Shown here: one piece after another, positions 1 to 8,064 of the stretch
How positions within the stretch are numbered: position 1 is the first letter of the stretch
Layout: each line of letters begins with the position of its first letter
Assembly (NCBI GenBank): GCA_025677815.1
Contig: JAIXMP010000103.1
Coordinates: forward strand, 1 to 12,474
Length of the DNA stretch: 12,474 nt
Origin: Phascolomyces articulosus
Lineage: Eukaryota; Mucoromycota; Mucoromycetes; Mucorales; Lichtheimiaceae
Reading direction: 5' to 3'
The notes under the pieces: model-generated
What the model saw: the letters and a program-made list of their open reading frames with translations, nothing else
Told to the model about the DNA's origin: nothing
Databases searched by the model: none
Position numbers and translations under genes: made by a program

Positions 1-2
1 CA

Positions 3-904
3 AATTGGTGTATCACCTATGCTGTTCTAGATACTACTGGTCAAGCTATCACAGATTTTCTTTTCAAAGAAATTGTTATGCAATTTGGTTGTCCTATTGA
101 AATCCTTACAGTTCAGGGTAGTAACTTTATATCCAAAGTGTTGAATTTTTATTTAGGTTGTATTAAAGTTCATCATAAATTAACATTGGCCTTCCATCCA
201 CATACTAATTCTAAGGTAGAAAGAACAAATGGTATCCTAAAACAGATGATCTACAAATATGTGAATAGCAAAATCCACTGATGGGATGAATTCTTAATAC
301 AATCTACTTTCTCAACCAATATCTGCAAACACTGTACAAGTGGTAGTAGTCCTTATTTTATGGTTTATAGTATCGAACCTTAGTTACTAGGTGATATTTC
401 ACATCCTATAGTGATCTAAGATCCAAATTAACTATCTAATCTAAAGGCCCAGTTTGATTCTCATAAACCAGAATTACTTCGTTTACATGAAGCTCGTGCT
501 AAAGCAGCTAAAAAGCTATATGCTAATATAAAAAAAGATAAGGCTATTTGGGATTCAGCTTTAAAACATCAAGTTTTCATAGTTGGTGATCATATACTAG
601 TATGATATGAACAAAAGTTAAGCTATGAATTTAACTGGAAAGGTCTATATATTATTTTGGACTATAACTTAGATCATGATACTTATAAGATTAAGGATTT
701 GCATGGTAAAGAATATGGCTCCTAGGTATATACTGATCAACTCTACTCTATCTACTTTCAATCTGCCCCACCTACTGCTCTATAGTATGACCCTGTTGCT
801 GCTCATACTGTCACCTAGGAATTTTATAATTCTGCTTCTGGTCCTTCTATATCTTGATGTTGGTCAGAGATGACCAATAGTTTGGGGAGGAGGTATTATT
901 ATAA
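3..904 (+). pseudogene. Ty3/Gypsy integrase, 3' end of pol, degenerate (element 1)
   Basis: This is the decayed C-terminal part of a retrotransposon integrase, the enzyme that inserts element cDNA into the genome. It is read in the frame beginning at base 3; the window edge cuts it, so anything upstream is unseen. The longest open piece, 78-281, carries the second half of the DDE core, including the motif AFHPHTNSKVERTNG, and closely resembles the integrase of element A on the other strand. The second catalytic Asp is replaced by Val (codon 111-113), while the Glu is kept 35 residues on (219-221). Downstream, a GDHILV piece and NWKGLYII mark the C-terminal GPY/F-like module. In-frame stops occur at 279-281 and many later sites, and the last residues need a frame change before a stop at 902-904 that overlaps the LTR. 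It cannot encode an active enzyme. The family call is strong; the exact end is approximate. Confidence 0.88.
884..893 (+). other. Polypurine tract of element 1
   Basis: Ten purines (GGGGAGGAGG) lie directly before the LTR start. This is the position of the RNase H-resistant primer for plus-strand DNA synthesis in LTR elements. As in element A, the tract is also the end of the pol coding sequence. Confidence 0.7.
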
Positions 905-1360
905 CCATTGATTGGCTATTTTTAATACTGATCATATCATTTTTATTACTGTGCATATAGCACATTCAAGATATAGCATGCTTAGCATTATTATACTTCT
1001 TTACTTCTATTACATCATCTATAGCTATATCCTTCTGTATTATATTATCCACTACTTCTATATTATTGTATCATTATCATCTGCAGCTACTATCATTAGT
1101 ATTATTTGTCATATTATTATCCTAAACTTTATTATTATCATTATTATGTATAGTAGTTTTAGAAAAGATATAAATACTGGAAAATTTTATTAAAATAAAG
1201 AGCATCTTTTTATCTATCTTATTATCTCATATATACATTTGTGGTTCTCTTCCTTCATGGGTATTCTGTATGGTAATTTACTTGTGTGGTTATATTCTCT
1301 CTTTGTAGTTCTCTCTGTGTAGTTTTATCTTTATTGTTTCAACTTATAAAAAATATGTTA
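894..1360 (+). repeat. LTR B1, 3' LTR of element 1
   Basis: The LTR follows the polypurine tract and pol end of element 1. Its start, TATTATT, looks like a mutated TGTCATA terminus. Its 3' half matches LTR B2 (1764-2209) as an inverted copy, almost base for base around 1290-1355. It has LTR signals in order: a TGCTTAGCA palindrome (979-987), TATAAATA (1169-1176) and AATAAA (1194-1199), followed by a U5-like part rich in TGTGGTTAT-type repeats. The 3' terminus merges with LTR C at about 1356, so the last few bases are uncertain. A 93-codon open frame at 912-1193 is not a gene. Confidence 0.75.
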
Positions 1361-1755
1361 TGGTAGAATTATCTGTGTTACCCTTTTCCTTTTTTTTGGA
1401 TACTTCTTGTATGATTATTTTATATCTAAAAATAACCATCTTTAATAACTCTTCTATATACTTCTTACTGGGCACATTATTACATCATAACTATTATCAG
1501 TATCATTGCCAAGATGTGTAGCATCCATCATCACTATTTTTAATATTAACGTTATTGCTAAGAAACAAAGTATTACTAGCAACTATCCATATTATTAGTA
1601 TTATCCATTATAACCAGAAAACATATAAATATCCCCTCATCATTAAACAATAAAAAATTATCTTTACATTCTCTTTAAATATCTTATTATCTTTATTATT
1701 CCTATTGGCTATGGTATTATCCACCAAAAATAATTATAATAAATACAACATGACA
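1356..1755 (+). repeat. Solo LTR C, plus orientation
   Basis: About 400 bp from TGTTATG to CATGACA, which are inverted termini with one mismatch. Inside are two copies of the decamer ATACTTCTT(G/A) at 1400-1409 and 1458-1467, a TGCTAAGAA site at 1557-1565, TATAAATA at 1624-1631 and AATAAA at 1649-1654, in the same order as in the other LTRs here. No coding sequence, primer-binding site or polypurine tract is attached, so I read it as a solo LTR. Its left end abuts the 3' end of LTR B1, and 8 bp separate it from LTR B2. No convincing target-site duplication is visible. Confidence 0.65.
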
Positions 1756-1763
1756 ACAACATA

Positions 1764-2209
1764 TGTCATATTTTTTATAAGTTGAAACCACAAAGATAGA
1801 ACTACACAGAGAGAACTATGAAGAGAGAATATAACCACACAGATAATAACCACATAGGTAAATAACCACACAGAATAACCACAAAGGAAGAGAACTATGA
1901 AGGTATATATAAGATAATAAGATAGATAGAAGATGTCCTTTATTTTTAATAAAATGATCCAATATTTATATCTTTTCTAAAACTACTGTGAATAATAATA
2001 ATTATAAAATAATGATGATGATGGTGATGAATAACTAATGATAATGATGAAGCTGTGGATAATGATGATAATATAATTATAAAAGGAAAAGGGAACTGTG
2101 ACTATAAAGAGGTATACTGCGGTTATGACGAAGCATAAAGAAGTACAATATAGCCACAGTAAAAGATGTAATATTGGTATTAAAAATACCTAACTAATAG
2201 TTACAATAC
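1764..2209 (-). repeat. LTR B2, minus orientation
   Basis: This is the inverted counterpart of LTR B1. Read on the minus strand it runs from a start matching the B1 start to a TATGACA end (plus-strand TGTCATA at 1764). TATAAATA lies on the minus strand at 1963-1970. Four AACCACA-type motifs spaced about 17-20 bp apart lie at 1830-1890. The minus-strand 5' tip stops exactly at element A (2210), so only a few terminal bases seem to be missing; A probably inserted into this tip. No coding sequence is attached. Confidence 0.7.
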
Positions 2210-2598
2210 TGTCATGTATATATTTTGATAGAAGTCCAAGCCAACAATACAAATAGCAATTAATAACAAATAAATATAAAATAAAGAGTAATGGATAGAT
2301 GATGTTTATTTAATAAAGACTATGGGGATATTTATATATTTTCTAAACTACTAAAGATATGATATATATGATGTAATGGATCATGATAATAATAGAATAA
2401 TACTAAGTGCCTTGGCACTAGCGATAATACTAATAATAACAATAATTATGATGATGACAATGATGCTAAGCAGAGGTTGCTAAGCATCGCAAGAAGTATT
2501 CAAAATGGAAATAATGACGATGGTTATTTTTAGACTAATAACTGCACAAGAAGTATACAAAAAGGAAGACGTTACACCAAGGAATCTTGGCTATGACA
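2210..2598 (-). repeat. 3' LTR of element A
   Basis: 389 bp, beginning TGTCAT on the plus strand and ending ATGACA. It differs from the 5' LTR by 10 transitions and one extra G. On the minus strand it holds two ATACTTCTTG decamers (plus-strand 2490-2499 and 2547-2556), two TGCTTAGCA palindromes (2464-2472 and 2478-2486), and a short GTGCC/GGCAC dyad (2407-2418), all upstream of the TATA region. The pol stop codon (2591-2593) lies inside this LTR. Confidence 0.93.
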
Positions 2599-3960
2599 AT
2601 ATCCCCTTCCTAGAATGATGTTCATCCTCGAACATTAAGGAAAGTTGACCAGCAGCATCCAAATGGCGACGTCCAGAAGCACGAGCAGCAGTAGGATCAT
2701 ACCAAGGGTCTGATGAAACACTGGAATTGACATGGATAGGTCATAAACAATCAGTATAGACCTAAGAATGGTAAGTTTGACCATTTAAATCTTGGACTTG
2801 ATAAATATCTGTTTCTTAGTTTATGGCAATAATTTTAAATGGACCCTTCCAATTATATTCCAAACTGAGCTTATTCTCATGCCTTATCAAGACATGATCA
2901 CCAATAGAAAATTTTTGGGGCCAAAGAATAGAATCCCACTTGGCTTTATCCTTTTGAGCATTATCTTGTAACTGTCATTGTGCTAAAGCATGAACTTCCT
3001 GTAATTTTTGGACCTCAGGGACACGGCCTTAGACCACAACAGGATCAGTAATTTCTTTATCATTAATTTTAATAAAAGGAGGTAGAATATCACCAGGTAA
3101 TTTAGGGTCGACACCATAAACTAAAAAATAGGGGCTGTAACCAGTTATTTGATGTTTGCGGACATAACAAGCAAAAACAGCAGGTTCTACAAACTGATCC
3201 CAATGGTAGATCTGTCCATGAGCATATTTATATAACATCTGTTTTAAAATACCATTGGTATGCTCCACTTTCGAATTGGTTCTTGGATGAAATGCACTTG
3301 TCAACAAATGATTAACCTTGAGGCATCCCAAATAAAGATTTAGCACCTTAGATATAAAATTAGTACCATGATCCATTAGGATTTTAGCGGGATAGCCAAA
3401 AGGTAGTACAATTTCCTAGTAGATAAAGTTTGCAATAGCTTCACCAGTAGCATCTGGAATTGCATAGGCAATCGTCCAATTAGTTGCATAGTCAACAGCA
3501 ACAAGAAGCCAACAGTTACTAGAAACAGTAGTAGGTAGTTCTCCAACAAAGTTGAGATGCCATCTGAAAAAAATGGGAGGAACGTCCAATGGTTTCATTA
3601 GGGCATGATGATGGTTACGATCAGCATTAGCAGTAAGTTGGCACTGTGGGCATGCAGCTAACCAACCCTGAATATCAGCATGCATATCAGGCCACTACCA
3701 ATGTTTATGCATTAATTCAAAAACAGTAAGATTACCAGCATGGCCAATAGATTTATGAAAATCTTGAACTAAGTCAGCATGACGAGCGAACAGCACATAC
3801 TGAGCTTCTTGAATTTGGTTTCCGATTTTAACAATTCAAAAGACTTGACTATCATAGATGACAAATTTATCCTTATGTTTGAGTAAAAGATCTTTATATG
3901 TGGCAGGCCATTTTTCTTCTTCGAAGGTATAAAATTTAGGCCAATCAGATTCCTGAATAG
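2591..3960 (-). pseudogene. Integrase of element A, stop-riddled
   Basis: This is the strand-transfer enzyme of element A. One frame runs from about 3960 to the TAG at 2591-2593 without any frameshift, broken only by about eight in-frame stops (for example TAG at 3413-3415, between the pieces at 3416-3685 and 3029-3376). The N-terminal HHCC zinc-binding module is visible as SIGHAG, HKHW and CPQC. The catalytic core keeps all three acidic residues: Asp in LLVAVDYATNW, Asp in ILMDHGTNF, and Glu in NSKVEHTNG exactly 35 residues later. A GPY/F-like C-terminal module follows (GDHVLIRHE, YNWKGPFKII). The end of the frame passes through the polypurine tract into the 3' LTR. No chromodomain is recognisable. 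Only the premature stops prevent activity on paper. Confidence 0.92.
2599..2611 (-). other. Polypurine tract of element A
   Basis: On the minus strand AGGAAGGGGATAT sits immediately upstream of the 3' LTR start, the expected place for the plus-strand primer. It is also coding, as the last codons of pol pass through it. Confidence 0.75.
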
Positions 3961-4470
3961 CCTTGACGCATATAGATAATCAGGTTCAAGTGATGTTTCT
4001 GAGGTCATGCAATTTGGACCATCCCTTCTTGATAATAAATAGGAACATGATTGTCATGACCTAGTTTATATTGGATGTCAGGATCATATAGTTCAATTTC
4101 AGTGATCCAGCAGGTCAGTCTTGGAGTGGGCTTGGTTTTAGTATGAAAATACTTCAATGGATGATGATCAGAATAAACTGTGTAATGACGGCCATCAATA
4201 AGCAGCGCCAGGTTCTAATGCATGTAGAATCACTAAGAGCTCCCTTTCTTGGCAGGATATCCTCTTTCTGCAACTGAAAGTTTTTTTGATTCAAATGCCA
4301 AAGGGTGTAGGTGACCATCATCGTCATTTTTTTGTAAGAGAACAGCACCACAGCAAAATCACTAGCATCAGTTTCAATAATATATGGAGCATCTGGATTA
4401 GGTGGCACCAAGATAGGGGCAGCAGTCATGCGATCTTTAAGATTATCAAAAGCTACTTGATAATTTTTTG
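3960..4470 (-). pseudogene. RNase H domain of element A
   Basis: This domain degrades the RNA strand of the RNA-DNA hybrid during reverse transcription. The piece at 4154-4429 starts with APILVPPNPDAPYIIETDAS, whose ETDAS holds the first catalytic Asp of Gypsy RNase H. It then leaves frame; the continuing homology (HPLAFESKKLSVAERGYP, then HYTVYSDHHPLKYF) is found in other frames. A WITEIELYDPDIQYKLG segment near 4080-4120 matches the usual link toward integrase. At least two frameshifts and several stops are present, so it is inactive. Confidence 0.85.
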
Positions 4471-4549
4471 TCCAAACAATTGCTCTTTTCTTCCTCCTGT
4501 TCCTTTTGTTAAGTCGGTCAGTGGTGCAGCCAAAGAAGCAAACCCTTTT

Positions 4550-5385
4550 ATGAATCGCTAGTAATGTGATGCCAATCTAATAAATTGGCGAACCTCTTGA
4601 ACATTTGTTGGGATTGGCCAGTCTTGAATAGCTTGTACCTTTTTCTTTGATGGCAAAATACCATGCGCAGAAACCTGAAAACCAACGAATTCTAGTTCTG
4701 TCTTGAACAAATCACACTTTTTCAAATTGGCTACAAGCTTTGCTTCACCAGTCGTTCCAGTACACACTTAAATGACGATAGTGATCTTCCTTGGTCTTGC
4801 TGTAAATCAATATATCATCAAGGTACACTATGGCAAACTTGTCCACATAGTCACCAAGCATGGAATTCATAGTCTTCTGGAACACTGGGGGTGCGTTCAT
4901 TAATCCAAAAGGAAGTACAACCTACTCATATGATCCATAGCGAGTATTGAACAGTAGTTTTCGGAATGTCTTCTTTTCGGATACATATTTGATGATAACC
5001 ACTTTTTAAATCGATGCTTGAATAGTATTTGGTACCATAAAGTTGCTCCAGGCATTCATCAATATGAGGGAGTAGATGCGACATATGTTTTGTTACCTAG
5101 TTAATAGCACAGTAGTCAATGCACATTCTCATGGAACCATCCTTTTTACATACAAACAAAACTGGAGCACCCCATAGTGATGAACTTGGGCAGATCAGGC
5201 GTAATTCTAGCAATTCGTTGATCTGTTTGCATAATTCAGCTAATTCCAAATGGCTCATCTTGTAAGTTGGACAAGAGATTGGATCGGCATCGCCAGTGTC
5301 AATCACATGCTCAACACCATGGTCTGGAGGTAATCCTGGAAGGGCATCTTAGAATACATCATCAAACTCTTCAATTAGTGAGGTA
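4550..5385 (-). pseudogene. Reverse transcriptase domain of element A, frameshifted
   Basis: This is the RNA-dependent DNA polymerase of the element. The N-terminal part (5097-5306) reads into the fingers region, with [20 protein letters not shown]. Then come SSIDLKSGYHQI, containing the first catalytic Asp, LPFGLMNAPPVFQ, and an intact YLDD active-site box at 4814-4825. The thumb and connection piece (4558-4767) contains KCDLFKTELEFVGFQVSAHG and QAIQDWPIPTNVQEVRQF. Catalytic motifs survive, but the frame changes at least twice, including a one-base shift just before the FNTRYGSYE segment near 4945, and stops occur after CAIN and GSYE. Motif content is typical of the Ty3/Gypsy group. Confidence 0.93.
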
Positions 5386-5399
5386 GCTGGATCTTAGAT

Positions 5400-5915
5400 T
5401 GTAACGTTATTTTGAGCAGTGTCATTTGGACGAACATAACATAGAAACATTTGTCGATGTGATTATGACGTTCAAGCTGGTGGGTTTGTCGATGGGATAG
5501 TAGATAAGTAATGTCCAGAACTTCACGTTTATGAGTGGGATGAATAACGAAATCATTATGATCCATACTAATACGCCATGTATCTAGATCCCAATCGGGT
5601 ATTGGTTGAACCGTCTTGAGCCAGTTACATCCAAGGATCAGATCAAATTTAGTATCAAGAACATATGCATCATAGTGTGCTTGTAACCTTGTGCATCTAG
5701 TGGCAGTGTAACTTGTTTGTTAATAGTCAGGATATGTCCACCAGCAGTTTCCACTTCTCGATTTGGAATCAAACGTGTCGTAATCCAGTAGCAAATTTGG
5801 AAGCAACATATGAACCAGAAGCACCAGAGTCAATTAACACTTTAGCAGGACAACCATTGCAAGATATTAAATATAGGGGTAAATCAGATTCTTTTATTGA
5901 AAGTAAGGAATTAAA
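5400..5915 (-). pseudogene. Aspartic protease region of element A
   Basis: This is a retropepsin-like protease that would cut the gag-pol polyprotein. The catalytic DSGA motif is at about 5820-5831 (AKVLIDSGASGSYVASKF), and the hydrophobic-hydrophobic-Gly partner appears as DLILGCNW around 5620-5642. Between them is one in-frame TGA and a frame change; past the ILG motif the frame 5375-5566 stays open toward the protease-RT linker. Domain length, roughly 100-130 residues, fits the family. The order after the zinc knuckle and before RT is canonical. Confidence 0.82.
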
Positions 5916-6189
5916 ATAATTTTTATCTTCCTAATGTCTGTTGTAACACCTTGGATTCTTGATCATTATTTTCAGATAAATCAATTAAATCAGTTTCTAG
6001 AATATAGAAGGAAGAGACTTGGCCACATTAAGGGATGACTTAGGGGATGGAGTGGAGCGCGACAGAACTCCCTTTAATTCTGACGTGCTTAGTCGTTTCC
6101 CTGGTTGGATCGATATTTTGGTTGCCTTGGCGCTGCTAGAACGACTTGGATTAAAGGACCGATTAAAATGTGTAAACAGGAGGAGAAGG

Positions 6190-6230
6190 ACAGGATCGAG
6201 CAATGTGGCCTATACACCACAATTATAACA
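6190..6230 (-). pseudogene. Gag zinc knuckle (CCHC), frameshifted
   Basis: On the minus strand CYNCG is followed, one frame over, by GHIARSC. Together these make the CX2CX4HX4C nucleic-acid-binding knuckle of nucleocapsid, with an indel in the middle. It sits between the gag capsid region and the protease, as expected. Confidence 0.75.
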
Positions 6231-7154
6231 TTCCTTGTTATAATCATTGAGCCCTAAGGATTGCCTTGCTTAACCATTGTAGTTTCCGACCTAACGAGCC
6301 CTATTGTCAGGTCCTCTTGAGCAGATGGCGTCCAGATCCATTGGTGCAACACCAGAGGAACGCAAATATTCTGGAGTTAACTATGGAGGTACTTGTTGGG
6401 TGTGTAATGCATAACCTGCTGTTCATGCAAAATGGATTGACTATGAAGCTGGGCTGCTTCAACCGCCAATGCCAAATGCATAGCTTCATCAGTGGAAGTA
6501 GGGAACAGGTCATCACCAGTAGGCGGATATTTGGGGATAAATCACGTTAAAAACGATCCATGGCTTCTTCATCCATCATGGAAGGAACTGGTGCCCAAGC
6601 TGCCTGAAATTATGACATAAAGCTTGCTACTGTACTTATTTAAACTAAGGATGCTAACTGATCACGAGCCAATTAGAGTCAATTTGGAGGACTAAAGTTT
6701 GCTAAAAATCATGTCTTGAATACTGACCATTTGTCACAATCCCTAATTAATTCCTATTGGCGCCACCAGGTATCAGCCTCATCATGTAGTAATGTAGCTG
6801 TATAATCTACCCATTTATGATCATCCAAATTTGCCATTTCTAAATATCGTTCTACTGATCGTACCCAGCCAGTTGCAGCATCTAACCCACAATTACCATA
6901 GTATATATTAGGTTCATATATATGAGCATGGAAGGTGGGACTGGAATCCTGCTTTTCTAGCAACTTGGTTAGTGCTTCCATAATTAACTTATTTTCCACT
7001 GACATTTTTAATACTGGATCCTCGAATAGTGATTCTTCTATTGTTGTAAAATTTTCTTGTTCCTCTTCTGATTCAGTCAGTGGATCGTTGTTTGTTTGAT
7101 AGTTTTTAAAATCAGGTAGTTCGTATTTTGTTCAGGTAGGTATTTTCTTGGCAT
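6231..7154 (-). pseudogene. Gag (capsid) region of element A
   Basis: This is the structural protein that would form the virus-like particle. A candidate start ATG lies at 7152-7154, 17 bp past the primer-binding site. That frame (MPRKYLPEQNTN) closes near 7080, but a one-base shift near 7125-7135 joins it to a frame open down to 6754. The capsid signature is GWVRSVERYLEMANLDDHKW followed by LLHDEADTWW, typical of the retrotransposon gag domain. From 6753 to about 6541 the same frame continues with seven in-frame stops (first TAG at the RQ-ELIRD junction), then shifts before a segment reading AMHLALAVEAAQLHSQ. It is non-functional. Both ends are approximate. Confidence 0.85.
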
Positions 7155-7170
7155 AGAATTTTTTTCTTTT

Positions 7171-7177
7171 GCTACCA
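7171..7177 (-). other. Primer-binding site of element A (initiator tRNA-Met type)
   Basis: Two bases after the 5' LTR, the minus strand reads TGGTAGCA. TGGTAGC is complementary to the ...GCTACCA 3' end of initiator tRNA-Met from fungi and animals, the common primer of Ty1/Ty3-like elements. Only 7-8 bases match before the sequence turns A-rich. Confidence 0.7.
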
Positions 7178-7179
7178 AT

Positions 7180-7567
7180 TGTCATGTATATATTTTGACG
7201 GAAGTCCAAGCCAACAATACAAATAGCAATTAATAACAAATAAATATAAAATAAAGAGTAATGGATGGATGATGTTTATTTAATAAAGACCATGGGATAT
7301 TTATATATTTTCTAAACTACTAAAGATATGATATATATGATGTAATGGATCATGATAATAATAGAATAATACTAAGTGTCTTGGCACTAGCGATGATACT
7401 AATGATAACAATAATTATGATGATGACAATGATGCCAAGCAGAGGTTGCTAAGCATCGCAAGAAGTATTCAAAATGGAAATAATGACGATGGTTATTTTT
7501 AGACTAATAACTGCGTAAGAAGTATACAAAAAGGAAGACGTTACACCAAGGAATCTTGGCTATGACA
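7180..7567 (-). repeat. 5' LTR of element A
   Basis: 388 bp with TGTCAT/ATGACA inverted termini. Minus-strand TATATAAATA (plus-strand 7298-7307) and AATAAA (7275-7280) mark promoter and polyadenylation signals at the U3-R border. Upstream of the TATA box are one intact and one mutated TGCTTAGCA palindrome (7447-7455 and 7433-7441) and two ATACTTCTT decamers. Compared with the 3' LTR, this copy has C or G at most variable sites, so it seems the less mutated one. Confidence 0.93.
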
Positions 7568-7577
7568 CAACACATAA

Positions 7578-8024
7578 TGTCATATTTTTTTTATAGATAG
7601 AAACCATAAAGATCAATTTATAGTAAGGACCACACAGAAGTAATATAACCACAAAGGAGAATCTGACCACAAAGAATAATAGCCACACAGGTAAATAAGA
7701 TTATGAAGAATAATACCACAAAGGTAATAATAAGAAATTAGAATAGATATCTGATGTACTTTATTTAATAAAATGCTCCAGTATTTATATTTTTTCTAAA
7801 CTGCTACAGATATGATAATGATAATAATATAATGATGTAATAATAATTAATGCTATGCATTAATTATAACAACGATAATATGACATTAAGTGCTAAGCAA
7901 CAATTACTATAGCTCATGAGAAGTATTGAAAAAGAAAATAATGACGATGATTATTTTTAAATAAAATAATCGCAAGAAGTATCTAAAAAGGAAAGAGGTA
8001 ACACAAGTATTCTTAGTTATGACA
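7578..8024 (-). repeat. Solo LTR B3, minus orientation
   Basis: 447 bp with perfect 7-bp inverted termini TGTCATA/TATGACA. On the minus strand the first ~120 bp resemble LTRs A and C (decamers at plus-strand 7973-7982 and about 7916-7925, TGCTTAGCA at 7891-7899). The last ~200 bp resemble B1/B2, with repeated ACCACA motifs. A TATAAATA box is at 7782-7789. Flanking ATAA on both sides (7574-7577, 8025-8028) could be a 4-bp target duplication, but it is low-complexity. Its right end lies 40 bp from the tRNA 3' end. Confidence 0.75.
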
Positions 8025-8039
8025 ATAATTAAAATAAAT

Positions 8040-8043
8040 AAAA
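8040..8043 (-). terminator. RNA polymerase III terminator candidate
   Basis: This is the first run of four T on the minus strand downstream of the tRNA, about 22 nt past its 3' end. TTTT is the minimal Pol III terminator. Confidence 0.5.
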
Positions 8044-8064
8044 TTTAATAAATAATACTAACTA

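Larger units (their letters stand above)
2210..7567 (-). mobile_element. Complete but degenerate Ty3/Gypsy retrotransposon (element A)
   Basis: This is a 5.36 kb element on the minus strand. It is bounded by two LTRs of 388-389 bp with TGTCAT/ATGACA termini, which align with 10 substitutions and one 1-bp indel. In order it holds 5' LTR, a TGGTAGC primer-binding site, gag, zinc knuckle, aspartic protease, reverse transcriptase, RNase H, integrase, polypurine tract and 3' LTR. Integrase after RNase H is the Ty3/Gypsy (Metaviridae) order, opposite to Ty1/Copia. Frameshifts and many in-frame stops make it non-autonomous. The flanks CAATAC (2204-2209) and CAACAC (7568-7573) differ at one base and may be an aged 6-bp target duplication. 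Five bp is more usual for this group, so that reading is tentative. Confidence 0.93.

Noticed and set aside
676..873. 65-codon open frame on the plus strand
   Set aside because: It overlaps the degenerate integrase C-terminal region in another frame; low-complexity Leu/Ile content.
912..1193. 93-codon open frame on the plus strand
   Set aside because: It lies wholly inside LTR B1, is Ile/Tyr-rich from AT-rich sequence, and spans the TATA box. No protein character.
3769..4008. 79-codon open frame on the minus strand
   Set aside because: It overlaps the RNase H-integrase link in the wrong frame; the frame with family-like residues (FYTFEEEKWPATYKD) is another one.
5713..6550. Several plus-strand and minus-strand open frames of 63-94 codons
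   Set aside because: They are shadows over the gag-protease region of element A, whose minus-strand motifs (zinc knuckle, DSGA) explain the sequence.
7574..8028. ATAA target-site duplication around LTR B3
   Set aside because: Four AT-only bases in AT-rich DNA are too weak to claim; mentioned only as a possibility.
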